DNA of 9,723 nucleotides from an uncultured Eubacteriales bacterium (GTDB lineage: Bacteria; Bacillota; Clostridia; Christensenellales; Christensenellaceae), in the NCBI GenBank assembly GCA_905193725.1, contig CAJJPW010000067.1, forward strand, positions 1 to 9,723, given 5' to 3'. The notes under the pieces were generated by a model. The model was given only the letters and a program-made list of their open reading frames with translations, did not search any database and had not been told where the DNA came from. The position numbers were made by a program, and so were the translations under genes. This document shows positions 1 through 6,879 of this stretch, in pieces (positions within the stretch are counted from its first letter, which is position 1; every line of letters begins with the position of its first letter).

Positions 1-1
1 C

Positions 2-502
2 ATATACTCACTGTTGCGGCTGGAGAAGCTGCGGGTGGGCGCGTACGAAATGAAGTTTGCCCCTTGTGCTCTAAACGGCCTTTTGAGAGGGATTGAGGAG
101 GATATGAGGCAACTATATCTCCATATACAGATCAGTCAAACAGGTAACGCACAAATGCGCTGCGATGCCAATTGGATGCGAGAGGCGCTCTCCAATATCA
201 TAAAAAATGCCTGCGAACACGCGCAAACCTCGGTACATGTTGTACTGGAGCACAGACAAGGGGATGTGTCCATTTGCATTGAGGACGATGGCCCAGGCGT
301 GGAAGAGGAGAAGTTGCCGCTGCTATTTGGACGTTTTTCTAGCCTATCGGCTAAGGCGGGTGGCGGAACAGGGCTAGGGCTGGCCATTGCCAAGGCGATT
401 GTGGAAAAACATCACGGCGTGATTATGGCGGAGAATGCAAAACAGAGACTAAAGGTGTTGCTCACCTTCCCAAAAATAGAGGGAAAATTGTCATCTTGCT
501 AA
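2..502 (+). CDS. Sensor histidine kinase, C-terminal part (5' end outside window)
   Basis: The frame is open to the window's left edge, so only the last ~166 residues of a two-component sensor kinase are present. The TTG at 14 is not a real start; the frame continues upstream. The first residues (LLRLEKL) look like the end of the dimerisation and phosphoacceptor helix region. The ATP-binding HATPase_c domain follows. Its N box is EALSNIIKNACEH (about 178-216), the G1 box is DDGPGVEE (285-308), the F box is LFGRFSS (328-348) and the G2 box is GGGTGLGLAIAKAI (358-399), so the ATP site looks complete. In this family the kinase autophosphorylates a histidine and passes the phosphate to a response regulator, here presumably encoded just upstream. 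The ABC genes begin 66 bases downstream, so it probably senses cell-envelope or antimicrobial stress and controls that transporter (inference). The membrane and sensor regions are not visible. Confidence 0.93.
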   Translation: MYSLLRLEKLRVGAYEMKFAPCALNGLLRGIEEDMRQLYLHIQISQTGNAQMRCDANWMREALSNIIKNACEHAQTSVHVVLEHRQGDVSICIEDDGPGVEEEKLPLLFGRFSSLSAKAGGGTGLGLAIAKAIVEKHHGVIMAENAKQRLKVLLTFPKIEGKLSSC

Positions 503-568
503 AACGTAAGAAAAGCTTCACTCAAATGCAAGGCGATACTGATATGCTAAAGGGGAAGGGGGAAATAT

Positions 569-1252
569 ATGGGCATCATTTATTGTACAGATTTATGCAA
601 GACCTATGATTCCGGCGAGAGCATGGTACATGCACTAGCAGGCATCTCAGTGGGCTTTGATCAGGGGAGCTTTACTGCCATAACCGGCCCATCTGGCTCG
701 GGAAAGTCCACACTGCTTCACATCTTGGGCGGGCTGGAATATCCCACTTCCGGCAAGGTGTTTTATCAGGGAAAGGATTTATTTCAATATAATGACAACC
801 AACTCTCCATTTTGCGGCGAAGGCGTTTTGGATTTGTATTTCAAGCGTATAATTTGGTGGCTGAGCTGACAGGGTATGAAAACATCCTCCTGCCAGTGAT
901 GTTGGATCATAAAAAGAGAGACGATCAATACTTAAATACGCTCATCGGGATGTTGGGCATTGAAGACCGCATCTCCCATTTGCCCAGTGCGCTCTCTGGC
1001 GGACAGCAGCAGAGAATTGCCATTGCCCGGGCGCTGGCCAACAAGCCAGCCGTACTCTTTGCAGATGAGCCCACAGGAAACCTTGATGGCAAGTCGGGCA
1101 GGGAGGTGCTGGCGCTGCTGAAATACGTGAGCCGAGAGCTAGGGGTGACGCTCATCTTGGTAACCCACGATCTCTCCATCGCCGAACAGGCAGATCGCAT
1201 TATCTCCCTAGAGGATGGAAGAGTAAAAAGGGATTCGGCGGAGGGCAGGTAA
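569..1252 (+). CDS. ABC transporter ATP-binding protein, MacB/LolD (FtsE-like) class
   Basis: This 227-residue protein is full length for the class and has every nucleotide-binding motif. Walker A is GPSGSGKST (residues 40-48), the Q loop is at Q92 (VFQAYNLV), the signature is LSGGQQQR (142-149), Walker B is AVLFADEP with catalytic E167, and the H-loop histidine is H200 (LVTHD). The ADEPTGNLD sequence and the length are typical of ATPases that pair with FtsX-type permeases and drive mechanotransmission or extrusion, not solute uptake. A purine-rich ribosome binding site (AGGGGAAGGGGG, from 551) precedes ATG 569. The stop codon lies one base before the permease start, so the two are almost certainly translationally coupled and form one complex at the inner face of the membrane. 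The exact substrate is unknown. Paralogues in Firmicutes include bacitracin/lantibiotic-resistance and lipoprotein or toxin export systems. Confidence 0.97.
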   Translation: MGIIYCTDLCKTYDSGESMVHALAGISVGFDQGSFTAITGPSGSGKSTLLHILGGLEYPTSGKVFYQGKDLFQYNDNQLSILRRRRFGFVFQAYNLVAELTGYENILLPVMLDHKKRDDQYLNTLIGMLGIEDRISHLPSALSGGQQQRIAIARALANKPAVLFADEPTGNLDGKSGREVLALLKYVSRELGVTLILVTHDLSIAEQADRIISLEDGRVKRDSAEGR

Positions 1253-1253
1253 C

Positions 1254-3974
1254 ATGAGAAACTTCACCATGTTTTCCATTGCTCTGGGAAATCTCAAACA
1301 CAGAAAAAGACAGTATCTCTCCCTGGCTGCGGGGATTGTGCTGGCGATTTTTTTTACGGCCACTATCTTTTTGCTGGCGGCAGAATGGCTGATGTCTATG
1401 GAGCAAGAGGGCAGTGAGCGCTATGGCAGGCAGGATGTGATTCTCTTTGCATGTCCCAAGGAGATATCTCAGGAGCTGGTGCAAAGTGGGATATTGGTGC
1501 GGGCAGAAGAGGTGGATATTGTGGCTCAAGTGCTGCCTGATGGGAAGACCGAACAAAATGGGTTTGCCCTGGGGACGATGAATGGGGCATCAGCAGAGCT
1601 AGCTGGCAAGACACTAAAACAAGGGGAATTTCCCAAAAAAGAGGGGGAGATCGCTCTGGAGTGGAACGCTCTAGCCAAGTTGAGGACGCCGGCTCAGCTG
1701 GGGGATGAGCTTACGCTGACGCTGCGCATACCCGATGGAAGGGGCGGTTACCTACCTCAGACAAGGGAAAAGACCTATCGGCTTGCCGGTATTTTGCAAG
1801 ATCAATATCCCTTCTTGGAGGACAGGGGTCAGGAGAACGTGGCCCAGGCATACCCCACTGGCATTGTGGCAGGACCGGTGAGCCCAGATGGGGGGGCAAT
1901 GCACAACGTATACGGCATGCTGGCGCACAAGGACGAGGGAAATATCGCAAAGTTCATGGAATATTGCCAGCAAAACGGCGTGGATGTTGCCCTAAATGCC
2001 CAAAATTCGCTGATAGATGGCATGGAAGGGCAGGAGCAGACGCTATTCCTCTTTGTCTTCATGGGGGTCATTTGTGCTATTTTAGTGGCAGCCTCTTGCC
2101 TGTGGATTGTGGATGCCTTTTCCGCAAACCTAGAGGGACGAAAGCATCAAATTGGCCTGCTGCGCGCAGTGGGGGCCACTAGACGGCAGATTCGCCGCAT
2201 TTTTGTCCGGGAGACTCTACTGCTAGCGGCGCTAACCATACCACTGGCCCTGGGGCTTTCCTGTGTCTGTGTGGCACTAGTGGTACATCTGATGGGAGAG
2301 GGATTTACCTTCCACTTGAGCGCCCTGGTACTTCTTGTGGCGGCGCTCTTTGGAGTGCTGGTGGTGTTTTTGGCATCACTAGTTCCCTTAAGACGAGTAG
2401 CCAGCATACCGCCTATGCAGGCCATCCGCAACGTGGATCTAGCCCGAAAAATGAAACGGAGCAAGGGCATTAGACCCAAAAGGGAATATCGCCTCCCAGA
2501 ATTGCTGGCAGAGCGCAATATGAGGTTGTACCCTGCTAGGCAGGTGAGAATTAGCTTGCTATTAGCCATTAGCATAGCCATGTTTTCGGTGGTGTCGTTT
2601 GTGACCTTCCCTGTGATTCGACAGGAAATGATGGATGATGCCAGTGATTCGGGCGACTACATGCTAATGGTAAATAACTGGCAAATGGATCCATTTTTTG
2701 ATGTGGAATACGGAAAGCCGGGGATGACCCAAAGCGACAGAATGGAGATAGAAGAGCTGCCCAATGTGAAAGAGACGTCTGGGGAAAAGCTTTTTTCGCC
2801 TAAAATTTTGCTTGATGAGATCACCCCTTATGTGGGATACGGCAACGATATGGCCAACATAGCCTGGGATGAGTATCAGGATTGGTATTCGGGCGACTGG
2901 ATAGAGAATCAGCAACACACCCTGTATGAAGAGGTGCGGCAGACCTATGGCTATGCCAGGGAGTTCTTGCCGGTGCAGTGCGTCGGCATCGACTCAGCGG
3001 CGCTGCAAAAACTGGAGCCCTATGTTTTGGAAGGAGAGATCAACCTGCAAAAACTGGCGGCGGGAGAAGAGGTGCTGGTGGTGGCGCCGGCAGAATACGG
3101 CATACGGAAATCGGGAGAATGGGGCCTGAAGGTAGATTATACCCTCTCACCACAAGAGTCCTATGTGTTTACCGCCCAAAACGATACCTTTCACGCGGGA
3201 GACGAGCTTCATCTCAGTTTGCTGTATTCTAGGGAAGAGTGGCAGCAGCCAGAGGAATTGCCCAGAGATGCAGTGCGCCAAGACACGACCGTTCGCATTG
3301 GCGCGCTCATTGACCCAGGGTTAGTAGATCAATCTCTAGTAGAGCAGTTCGACTACTTTTTTAGTGGAAATGTGGGGGACATTATCACCACCTGTGAGGG
3401 GATAGAGGCTATGGGTTATCAGGTGCCTTATGGCTCACTGAAAATAGCATTGGAAGAACCCCCAGATACCCAACTGGAGATCTATTTGGAAGAGCAATTG
3501 GAGTGGGTGGCAGCGCGGACGCAAAACTGTGAAGTTCGCTCGTACATTGCCATAGAGCGGGAAAACCGTCAGACTACCTTTGGCTTGATCGTCATCGCCT
3601 ATGCACTGGTGATTTTGTTTTTTGCCATTTGCACTAGCATGGTCAACAACGTGCTGTCTGCCAGAATAAGGGCAGGAAAACGGCAGATCGGCACCTTGCG
3701 GGCGGTAGGCGCTTCAGAGCGCGATATTTTGCATTCCTTTCATCTGCAAATGCTCTCCATGCTAGTGGTAGGGACAGTTTTGGGTATTGGGCTAGAACTG
3801 GCGCTTTGCAGTTATTTGGCGTCTGTCTATCCTGAGTTGGAGCAAAATGTCTTGCCAATCTGGCAACCAGTGGCGTTTGTTGCGCTGATCGCCGGTGTCT
3901 GCTGGTGGAGCATCAGGAAAAAGGTCAGGAAGATGTTAGCGACGAGTATTGTCAGCAATATTCGGGAACTTTGA
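1254..3974 (+). CDS. ABC transporter permease with two FtsX modules
   Basis: This 906-residue membrane protein is the partner of the upstream ATPase. Hydrophobic segments suggest eight membrane helices in a duplicated 1+3 plan. TM1 is at about 21-44, followed by an outside domain of about 220 residues, then TM2-4 (about 264-286, 318-345, 352-378). TM5 (about 431-455) is followed by an outside domain of about 320 residues, then TM6-8 (about 777-797, 830-855, 868-888). Each FtsX module carries the same cytoplasmic motif after its first core helix: GLLRAVGA (about 300-307) and GTLRAVGA (813-820). The second outside domain is acidic and Tyr/Trp-rich and matches nothing I recognise. BceB-type permeases have ten helices and one large loop, so this is a different subtype, closer to a fused pair of MacB/LolC-like halves. 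SD GGAGGG (1240-1245) lies inside the end of the ATPase gene and supports ATG 1254. Confidence 0.95.
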   Translation: MRNFTMFSIALGNLKHRKRQYLSLAAGIVLAIFFTATIFLLAAEWLMSMEQEGSERYGRQDVILFACPKEISQELVQSGILVRAEEVDIVAQVLPDGKTEQNGFALGTMNGASAELAGKTLKQGEFPKKEGEIALEWNALAKLRTPAQLGDELTLTLRIPDGRGGYLPQTREKTYRLAGILQDQYPFLEDRGQENVAQAYPTGIVAGPVSPDGGAMHNVYGMLAHKDEGNIAKFMEYCQQNGVDVALNAQNSLIDGMEGQEQTLFLFVFMGVICAILVAASCLWIVDAFSANLEGRKHQIGLLRAVGATRRQIRRIFVRETLLLAALTIPLALGLSCVCVALVVHLMGEGFTFHLSALVLLVAALFGVLVVFLASLVPLRRVASIPPMQAIRNVDLARKMKRSKGIRPKREYRLPELLAERNMRLYPARQVRISLLLAISIAMFSVVSFVTFPVIRQEMMDDASDSGDYMLMVNNWQMDPFFDVEYGKPGMTQSDRMEIEELPNVKETSGEKLFSPKILLDEITPYVGYGNDMANIAWDEYQDWYSGDWIENQQHTLYEEVRQTYGYAREFLPVQCVGIDSAALQKLEPYVLEGEINLQKLAAGEEVLVVAPAEYGIRKSGEWGLKVDYTLSPQESYVFTAQNDTFHAGDELHLSLLYSREEWQQPEELPRDAVRQDTTVRIGALIDPGLVDQSLVEQFDYFFSGNVGDIITTCEGIEAMGYQVPYGSLKIALEEPPDTQLEIYLEEQLEWVAARTQNCEVRSYIAIERENRQTTFGLIVIAYALVILFFAICTSMVNNVLSARIRAGKRQIGTLRAVGASERDILHSFHLQMLSMLVVGTVLGIGLELALCSYLASVYPELEQNVLPIWQPVAFVALIAGVCWWSIRKKVRKMLATSIVSNIREL

Positions 3975-3982
3975 GGTGAGCT

Positions 3983-5422
3983 ATGAAAAAAACAATATGC
4001 TTAGTGATTTGCCTGCTGTTTATGCTGAACACAGGTATGGCGTGGGCTGCGCAAAATAGCCAGAATGAAACGCCAGAGCCTAGCAATACGCCTTTGCCCT
4101 CTGAGCAGCCAGACAGCCCAGAACAGCCCAATAGTACGCTACAGATTGATACAAAGCACGTATATGAGGGGATGAAAAGGAGCTATGAACAGGGGTACGC
4201 CCCTGTAATAGAAGACAATCAGGCAGTTATCGTGTTGCCCATTTTGACTGAGAAGCTAGAGGGACCCCTTACAGTTTCTGTGGGGCTAGGAGATGCGAGC
4301 CAATCTCCCTTTGTCTATCGGAATTATCAAAAAGAATTTGAAAAAAAGAGATACACATTTGAGGATGAAGTGGTGGAATGCTATCTGGTCAGCTTCACGC
4401 TACCTTTAACAGAGGACAGGCTCAATGGCAGTTATCCGGTGGTGTTGTCATTGCAGGGAAGCGGGGAAGATGGCAGCAGTATTTCCCAGGACAATACTTT
4501 ATATGTGGCGATAAAAGATGGTAAGAGTGCTGATGAGTTAGGAGCTGAACCAACCAGTGCCCAGGAAATAACAAGCGCAACGCCTAAGCCTGCACCTAAA
4601 CTGATGATCATCGATTATGCCCTAAAGCCAGAGCATTTAGAGGCAGGGGCAGAGGGCATGCTGGATATTAGGGTGAGAAACACCAGCAGCGCGCAGAAGG
4701 CCAAGAACATCAAATTTTCCCTTGAAGAGGAAAGTGGAGAAATTCTGCCTCTGAAGACCAGCGGGGGCTACTGTAAGGAGATCAAAAAGGATGGGGAGTA
4801 CGTCTGGCAAATCCCTATAAGAGCGGTCCATACGGCAACCTCCCGTCCCCACAGCGTGAGCATCACTATGGAGTATGAAGACGAAAATGGCCTGGCGCTG
4901 ACAGCGGTGGACCAGATCATTCTAGAGATTCGTCAGCAGGTGCGGCTGGAATACGATAGGCCCATTTGGCCGGAAAAAGTGGCTCAGGGAGATACAGCTG
5001 CATTTTCCATGAATGTGATGAATCTAGGGAAAAGCACTTTATATAATGTACTGCTCACCTTTGATATCCCAGAAATGGCCAGTGGAAGCAGCGTTTTGCT
5101 GGGCACCATGCAGCCTGGGGAATCTAAAATGGGATCGGCAAATTTCCGTGTGGGAGAGGATGTATTGGGTGATTTGAAGGGAACCGTACTGCTCTCCTAT
5201 GAAGACGACTACGGCCAGAGCTATGAGAAGACCATTTCTCTTGCAACCACAGTGGAAAAAAAGACGGTACAGCCTACTAGCCAAGAGATGGAAAAAAAGG
5301 AATCTCCCTCATGGGTAATTTATCTCATAGCAGGGGTAGTTCTGGCGGCTGTGATTGCCATGCTAGCAGTGAAGGGCTGGAAGAAAAAGAGACAACGAGA
5401 ACAGGATGAAAAGCTGCTATAA
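3983..5422 (+). CDS. Exported membrane-anchored protein with CARDB/NEW3-like domains, ABC operon accessory
   Basis: This 479-residue protein has a signal peptide (MKK, then a hydrophobic core, ending AWA-A near residue 22; no lipobox cysteine). A Pro/Ser/Glu-rich linker (about 24-52) follows. Next come an N-terminal beta domain (about 55-185), a second Thr/Pro linker (about 188-206), and two tandem Ig-like beta domains (about 207-315 and 320-428) with the NEW3/CARDB feel, for example LDIRVRNTSSAQKAKNIKF and FSMNVMNLGKSTLYNVLLTF. The C-terminus has one membrane helix (about 444-466) and a basic tail (KKKRQREQDEKLL). Topology is therefore outside with a short cytoplasmic tail. It starts 8 bases after the permease stop, and its SD (GAGGTGAG, 3973-3980) overlaps that stop, so it is in the same operon. 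I infer an extracellular partner of the permease, comparable in position to the adaptor of MacAB-type systems but unrelated in fold. The function is unproven. Confidence 0.9.
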   Translation: MKKTICLVICLLFMLNTGMAWAAQNSQNETPEPSNTPLPSEQPDSPEQPNSTLQIDTKHVYEGMKRSYEQGYAPVIEDNQAVIVLPILTEKLEGPLTVSVGLGDASQSPFVYRNYQKEFEKKRYTFEDEVVECYLVSFTLPLTEDRLNGSYPVVLSLQGSGEDGSSISQDNTLYVAIKDGKSADELGAEPTSAQEITSATPKPAPKLMIIDYALKPEHLEAGAEGMLDIRVRNTSSAQKAKNIKFSLEEESGEILPLKTSGGYCKEIKKDGEYVWQIPIRAVHTATSRPHSVSITMEYEDENGLALTAVDQIILEIRQQVRLEYDRPIWPEKVAQGDTAAFSMNVMNLGKSTLYNVLLTFDIPEMASGSSVLLGTMQPGESKMGSANFRVGEDVLGDLKGTVLLSYEDDYGQSYEKTISLATTVEKKTVQPTSQEMEKKESPSWVIYLIAGVVLAAVIAMLAVKGWKKKRQREQDEKLL

Positions 5423-5469
5423 GGAAAACAATTACGTAACGCATGCAGATTTTATAAATTGTGCAGAAA

Positions 5470-5512
5470 AAGGATATTCCAATCATGTATATGGAAATAT
5501 CCTTATTTTTTT
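5470..5512 (+). terminator. Intrinsic terminator of the kinase/ABC operon
   Basis: AAGGATATTCC (5470-5480) pairs with GGAAATATCCTT (5493-5504), leaving one bulged base and a 12-base loop. A run of seven T follows (5506-5512). It lies 47 bases after the stop codon of the last operon gene, which marks the probable operon end. Confidence 0.85.
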
Positions 5513-5594
5513 GCAATTTTTAATCCAGGATCTGCGCTAAAAAAGAGGATGGCCATATTTCTTTATCAAGTAGCAAAAAAAATAAGATAACAGT

Positions 5595-5623
5595 TTGACA
5601 TGTAAATATTGTCGGCTTTTATT
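5595..5623 (+). promoter_or_regulatory. Possible sigma-A promoter upstream of an orphan terminator
   Basis: TTGACA (5595-5600) is a perfect -35 match. After a 17-base spacer, TTTATT (5618-5623) matches the -10 consensus at four of six positions but lacks the important A at position 2. The main reason to list it is the strong terminator 80 bases downstream with no gene between them. Confidence 0.25.
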
Positions 5624-5702
5624 TCCACGAATGGTGGATTTTAAAAAAACGAAAGAATTTATCTAACATCTCATAGATTTTGCAAATAGCACTCGCAAGA
5701 GA

Positions 5703-5732
5703 CTTTGGCAAAACGATTGCTAAAGTTTTTTT
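5703..5732 (+). terminator. Second intrinsic terminator, no gene in front of it
   Basis: CTTTGGCAA (5703-5711) pairs with TTGCTAAAG (5717-5725) over nine base pairs with one G-U pair and a five-base loop (AACGA). Seven T follow immediately (5726-5732). The T run is only on the + strand side, so it does not serve the convergent repressor gene. It may end a small RNA or act as a backup for the operon. Confidence 0.75.
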
Positions 5733-5895
5733 CTACTTCTTAATTTTGGGCAAAAAATAGATTGAAAAGCCTAAATTTCAGCAATTTCCATGAATGCTGT
5801 GGTAAAAACGCAGGTACTAAAAATTCAAAGCCTAATCAGACATGCTGAATGCCCTAGAGCCGGATCGATGGCAATAAATCATTGGAAGGAGACTC

Positions 5896-6123
5896 TCATT
5901 TTTTGACCGGATGAAACGAAGGGTCGTTGGTTCTCCCTAAAATGTAATCAGTGGATGTTTGGTAGAGATCCGCCAGCGCGATGAGTATGTCAGTGGGAAT
6001 GTCTCGAAACCCTTGTTCGTAACGGTAATACTGGGGTTGAGGCATGTGCAGTATTTTAGCAATTTCTCGCTGCGTTAAATCGTGATCCTCTCTAAGTTCT
6101 CGTATTCTTCTATAGTAGCTCAT
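5896..6123 (-). CDS. XRE-family (Cro/cI-type) HTH transcriptional regulator
   Basis: This small 75-residue protein is almost entirely one HTH_3 DNA-binding domain. RIRELREDHDLTQREIAKIL (residues 6-25) gives the first helices, with the conserved LTQREIA. MPQPQYYRYEQG (27-38) is the recognition helix and turn, and the IALADLYQTSTDYILGR stretch is the typical family ending. There is no separate ligand or dimerisation domain, so it probably binds DNA as a homodimer like short phage-type repressors. ATG at 6121-6123 is well supported by AGGAG (complement of 6130-6134) six bases upstream. A perfect 18-base palindrome lies directly upstream of that site, with a near copy 55 bases further, so autorepression is likely. 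No phage genes are next to it. It reads convergently toward the ABC operon and away from the surface-protein gene. Confidence 0.93.
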   Translation of the reverse strand: MSYYRRIRELREDHDLTQREIAKILHMPQPQYYRYEQGFRDIPTDILIALADLYQTSTDYILGRTNDPSFHPVKK

Positions 6124-6134
6124 ACTTTACTCCT

Positions 6135-6152
6135 GATATCCATATGGATATC
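6135..6152. promoter_or_regulatory. Operator O1, perfect 18-base palindrome
   Basis: GATATCCATATGGATATC is identical to its own reverse complement. It abuts the ribosome binding site of the XRE gene on one side and the -35 element of the + strand promoter (6153) on the other. On the - strand a possible extended -10 (TGTTATATC, complement of 6158-6166) would put the repressor's own start site inside O1. Bound repressor would therefore block both directions. Assignment to this regulator is inferred from position and symmetry. Confidence 0.8.
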
Positions 6153-6181
6153 TTGACGATATAACAGAATTTTGCTATATT
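6153..6181 (+). promoter_or_regulatory. Sigma-A promoter reading + strand, between two operators
   Basis: TTGACG (6153-6158), a 17-base spacer and TATATT (6176-6181) each match the consensus at five of six positions. The predicted start is near 6188, just before O2. The promoter is flanked exactly by O1 and O2, which strengthens the call and suggests tight repression. It points away from the repressor gene toward 6208-6879 and the large surface-protein gene. Confidence 0.65.
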
Positions 6182-6189
6182 GTGCATAT

Positions 6190-6207
6190 GATATCCATTT
6201 GGTTATC
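6190..6207. promoter_or_regulatory. Operator O2, imperfect copy of O1
   Basis: GATATCCATTTGGTTATC matches O1 at 16 of 18 positions. The left half is intact and the right half carries one change, with a second change at the centre. The O1 and O2 centres are 55 bases apart, about five helical turns, so cooperative or looped binding by a dimeric repressor is possible. O2 sits at the predicted start of the + strand promoter. Confidence 0.75.
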
Positions 6208-6380
6208 AAAATATTCATGTCAATTGATATAAAAGATGTGACATTATGGGAAAAACTAGCATAGGCTAGGTTGGGATGGATGCGGTTAGCGATACCTGAA
6301 AAGTAAAAATAATATGTAAAAGAAAAAAACAGCTAACTAAACGTGCATGTAATAGACAATTTTAAGGGGACATCGACTTG

Positions 6381-6405
6381 CGTACTTTTTCAAAATCCGA
6401 GTACG
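6381..6405. repeat. Short inverted repeat (CGTACT / AGTACG)
   Basis: CGTACT (6381-6386) and AGTACG (6400-6405) are perfect complements around a 13-base loop. No T run follows, so it is not a terminator. It could be a protein-binding site, an RNA hairpin or chance. Confidence 0.3.
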
Positions 6406-6650
6406 TGTCAAATAAATGCACCTAGGCCTAAGGGCAAATCGGTAGGGGAAAATATCGGAAGAAAGAGGGGATGGCAGGGAGATGAACATCTAAAATCATT
6501 ACAATTCAAGGGAAAAACAACTTAGATATGAACTCTCTGATTTGATAGAGCTTTTTACTCGTTAGTAGACATGAAAGCTTTTGTCTTTGCATATCCATGG
6601 AGGGAGATGGAAATCGAGAAAGTCCCAGAAGGATTTTAGATACGCCATAA

Positions 6651-6678
6651 TTGCGTTAATCCCAAAATATAGGATAAT
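6651..6678 (+). promoter_or_regulatory. Weak candidate promoter for the surface-protein gene
   Basis: TTGCGT (6651-6656), a 16-base spacer and GATAAT (6673-6678) form a partial sigma-A match with a good -10 and a poor -35. It would give a leader of about 195 bases before ATG 6880. A TA-rich run at about 6764-6779 is an alternative -10 region without a clear -35. Confidence 0.25.
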
Positions 6679-6879
6679 ATAGCGAATTTTTATGGCTTTG
6701 TCAGCATATAGTCAATCTTCTGTGAAGGGTGAAGGACAGGTGATAGATGATGTGGAAACCATTTTATATATATAAAAATAGCTTTTAGATTAGGGATTTA
6801 TGACATATCAATTTTATCAACTCTGCTTTGCAGTTAGGCTTTTCTAGAGCGAAATTCGTACATTGAGGATGGTGAAAAA

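Larger units (their letters stand above)
5423..5895. other. Gene-poor AT-rich intergenic region with two terminators
   Basis: No reading frame here has a start, ribosome binding site and protein-like composition. The stretch holds the operon terminator (5470-5512), a possible promoter (5595-5623) and a second intrinsic terminator (5703-5732). A 9-base direct repeat, AAAGCCTAA, occurs near 5768 and 5829 and is probably incidental. I see no clear - strand hairpin plus T-run directly after the repressor gene, so its termination point is unknown. Confidence 0.6.
6208..6879. other. AT-rich region without a convincing gene, leader between switch and surface-protein gene
   Basis: I find no frame here with both a ribosome binding site and protein-like sequence. 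A 60-codon frame (6343-6525, GTG start) has no Shine-Dalgarno site and a random-looking product. A 15-codon ATG frame (6217-6264) follows O2 directly but also lacks a binding site. Small structures are CTAGC/GCTAG near 6257-6270, the inverted repeat at 6381-6405, and a weak hairpin at 6533-6550 followed by five T. A half-operator-like ATATCCAT occurs at 6591-6598. The last ~200 bases probably contain the promoter and leader of the surface-protein gene. Confidence 0.55.

Noticed and set aside
1200..1556. 118-codon - strand frame over the ATPase/permease junction
   Set aside because: It overlaps two well-supported genes, has no ribosome binding site and no family resemblance.
2147..2581. 144-codon - strand frame inside the permease gene
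   Set aside because: It lies opposite strongly recognisable membrane helices and an FtsX motif on the + strand, and its product is Arg/Ser/Thr-rich as expected of an antisense shadow.
6217..6264. 15-codon frame (MSIDIKDVTLWEKLA) just after O2
   Set aside because: It looks peptide-like and well placed behind the promoter, but has no ribosome binding site and is too short to support as a gene. It is kept only as a possibility in the findings.
6343..6525. 60-codon + strand frame with GTG start
   Set aside because: No Shine-Dalgarno site, no recognisable domain, random-looking composition in an AT-rich non-coding stretch.
6680..6879. Riboswitch (for example c-di-GMP type) in the surface-protein leader
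   Set aside because: Conserved riboswitch core motifs could not be found by eye. Only a small CTGC/GCAG hairpin near 6825-6836 is visible.
6230..6879. Invertible promoter (phase variation) upstream of the surface protein
   Set aside because: I looked for inverted repeats flanking a promoter segment and found only matches of 5-8 bases, too short to support site-specific inversion.
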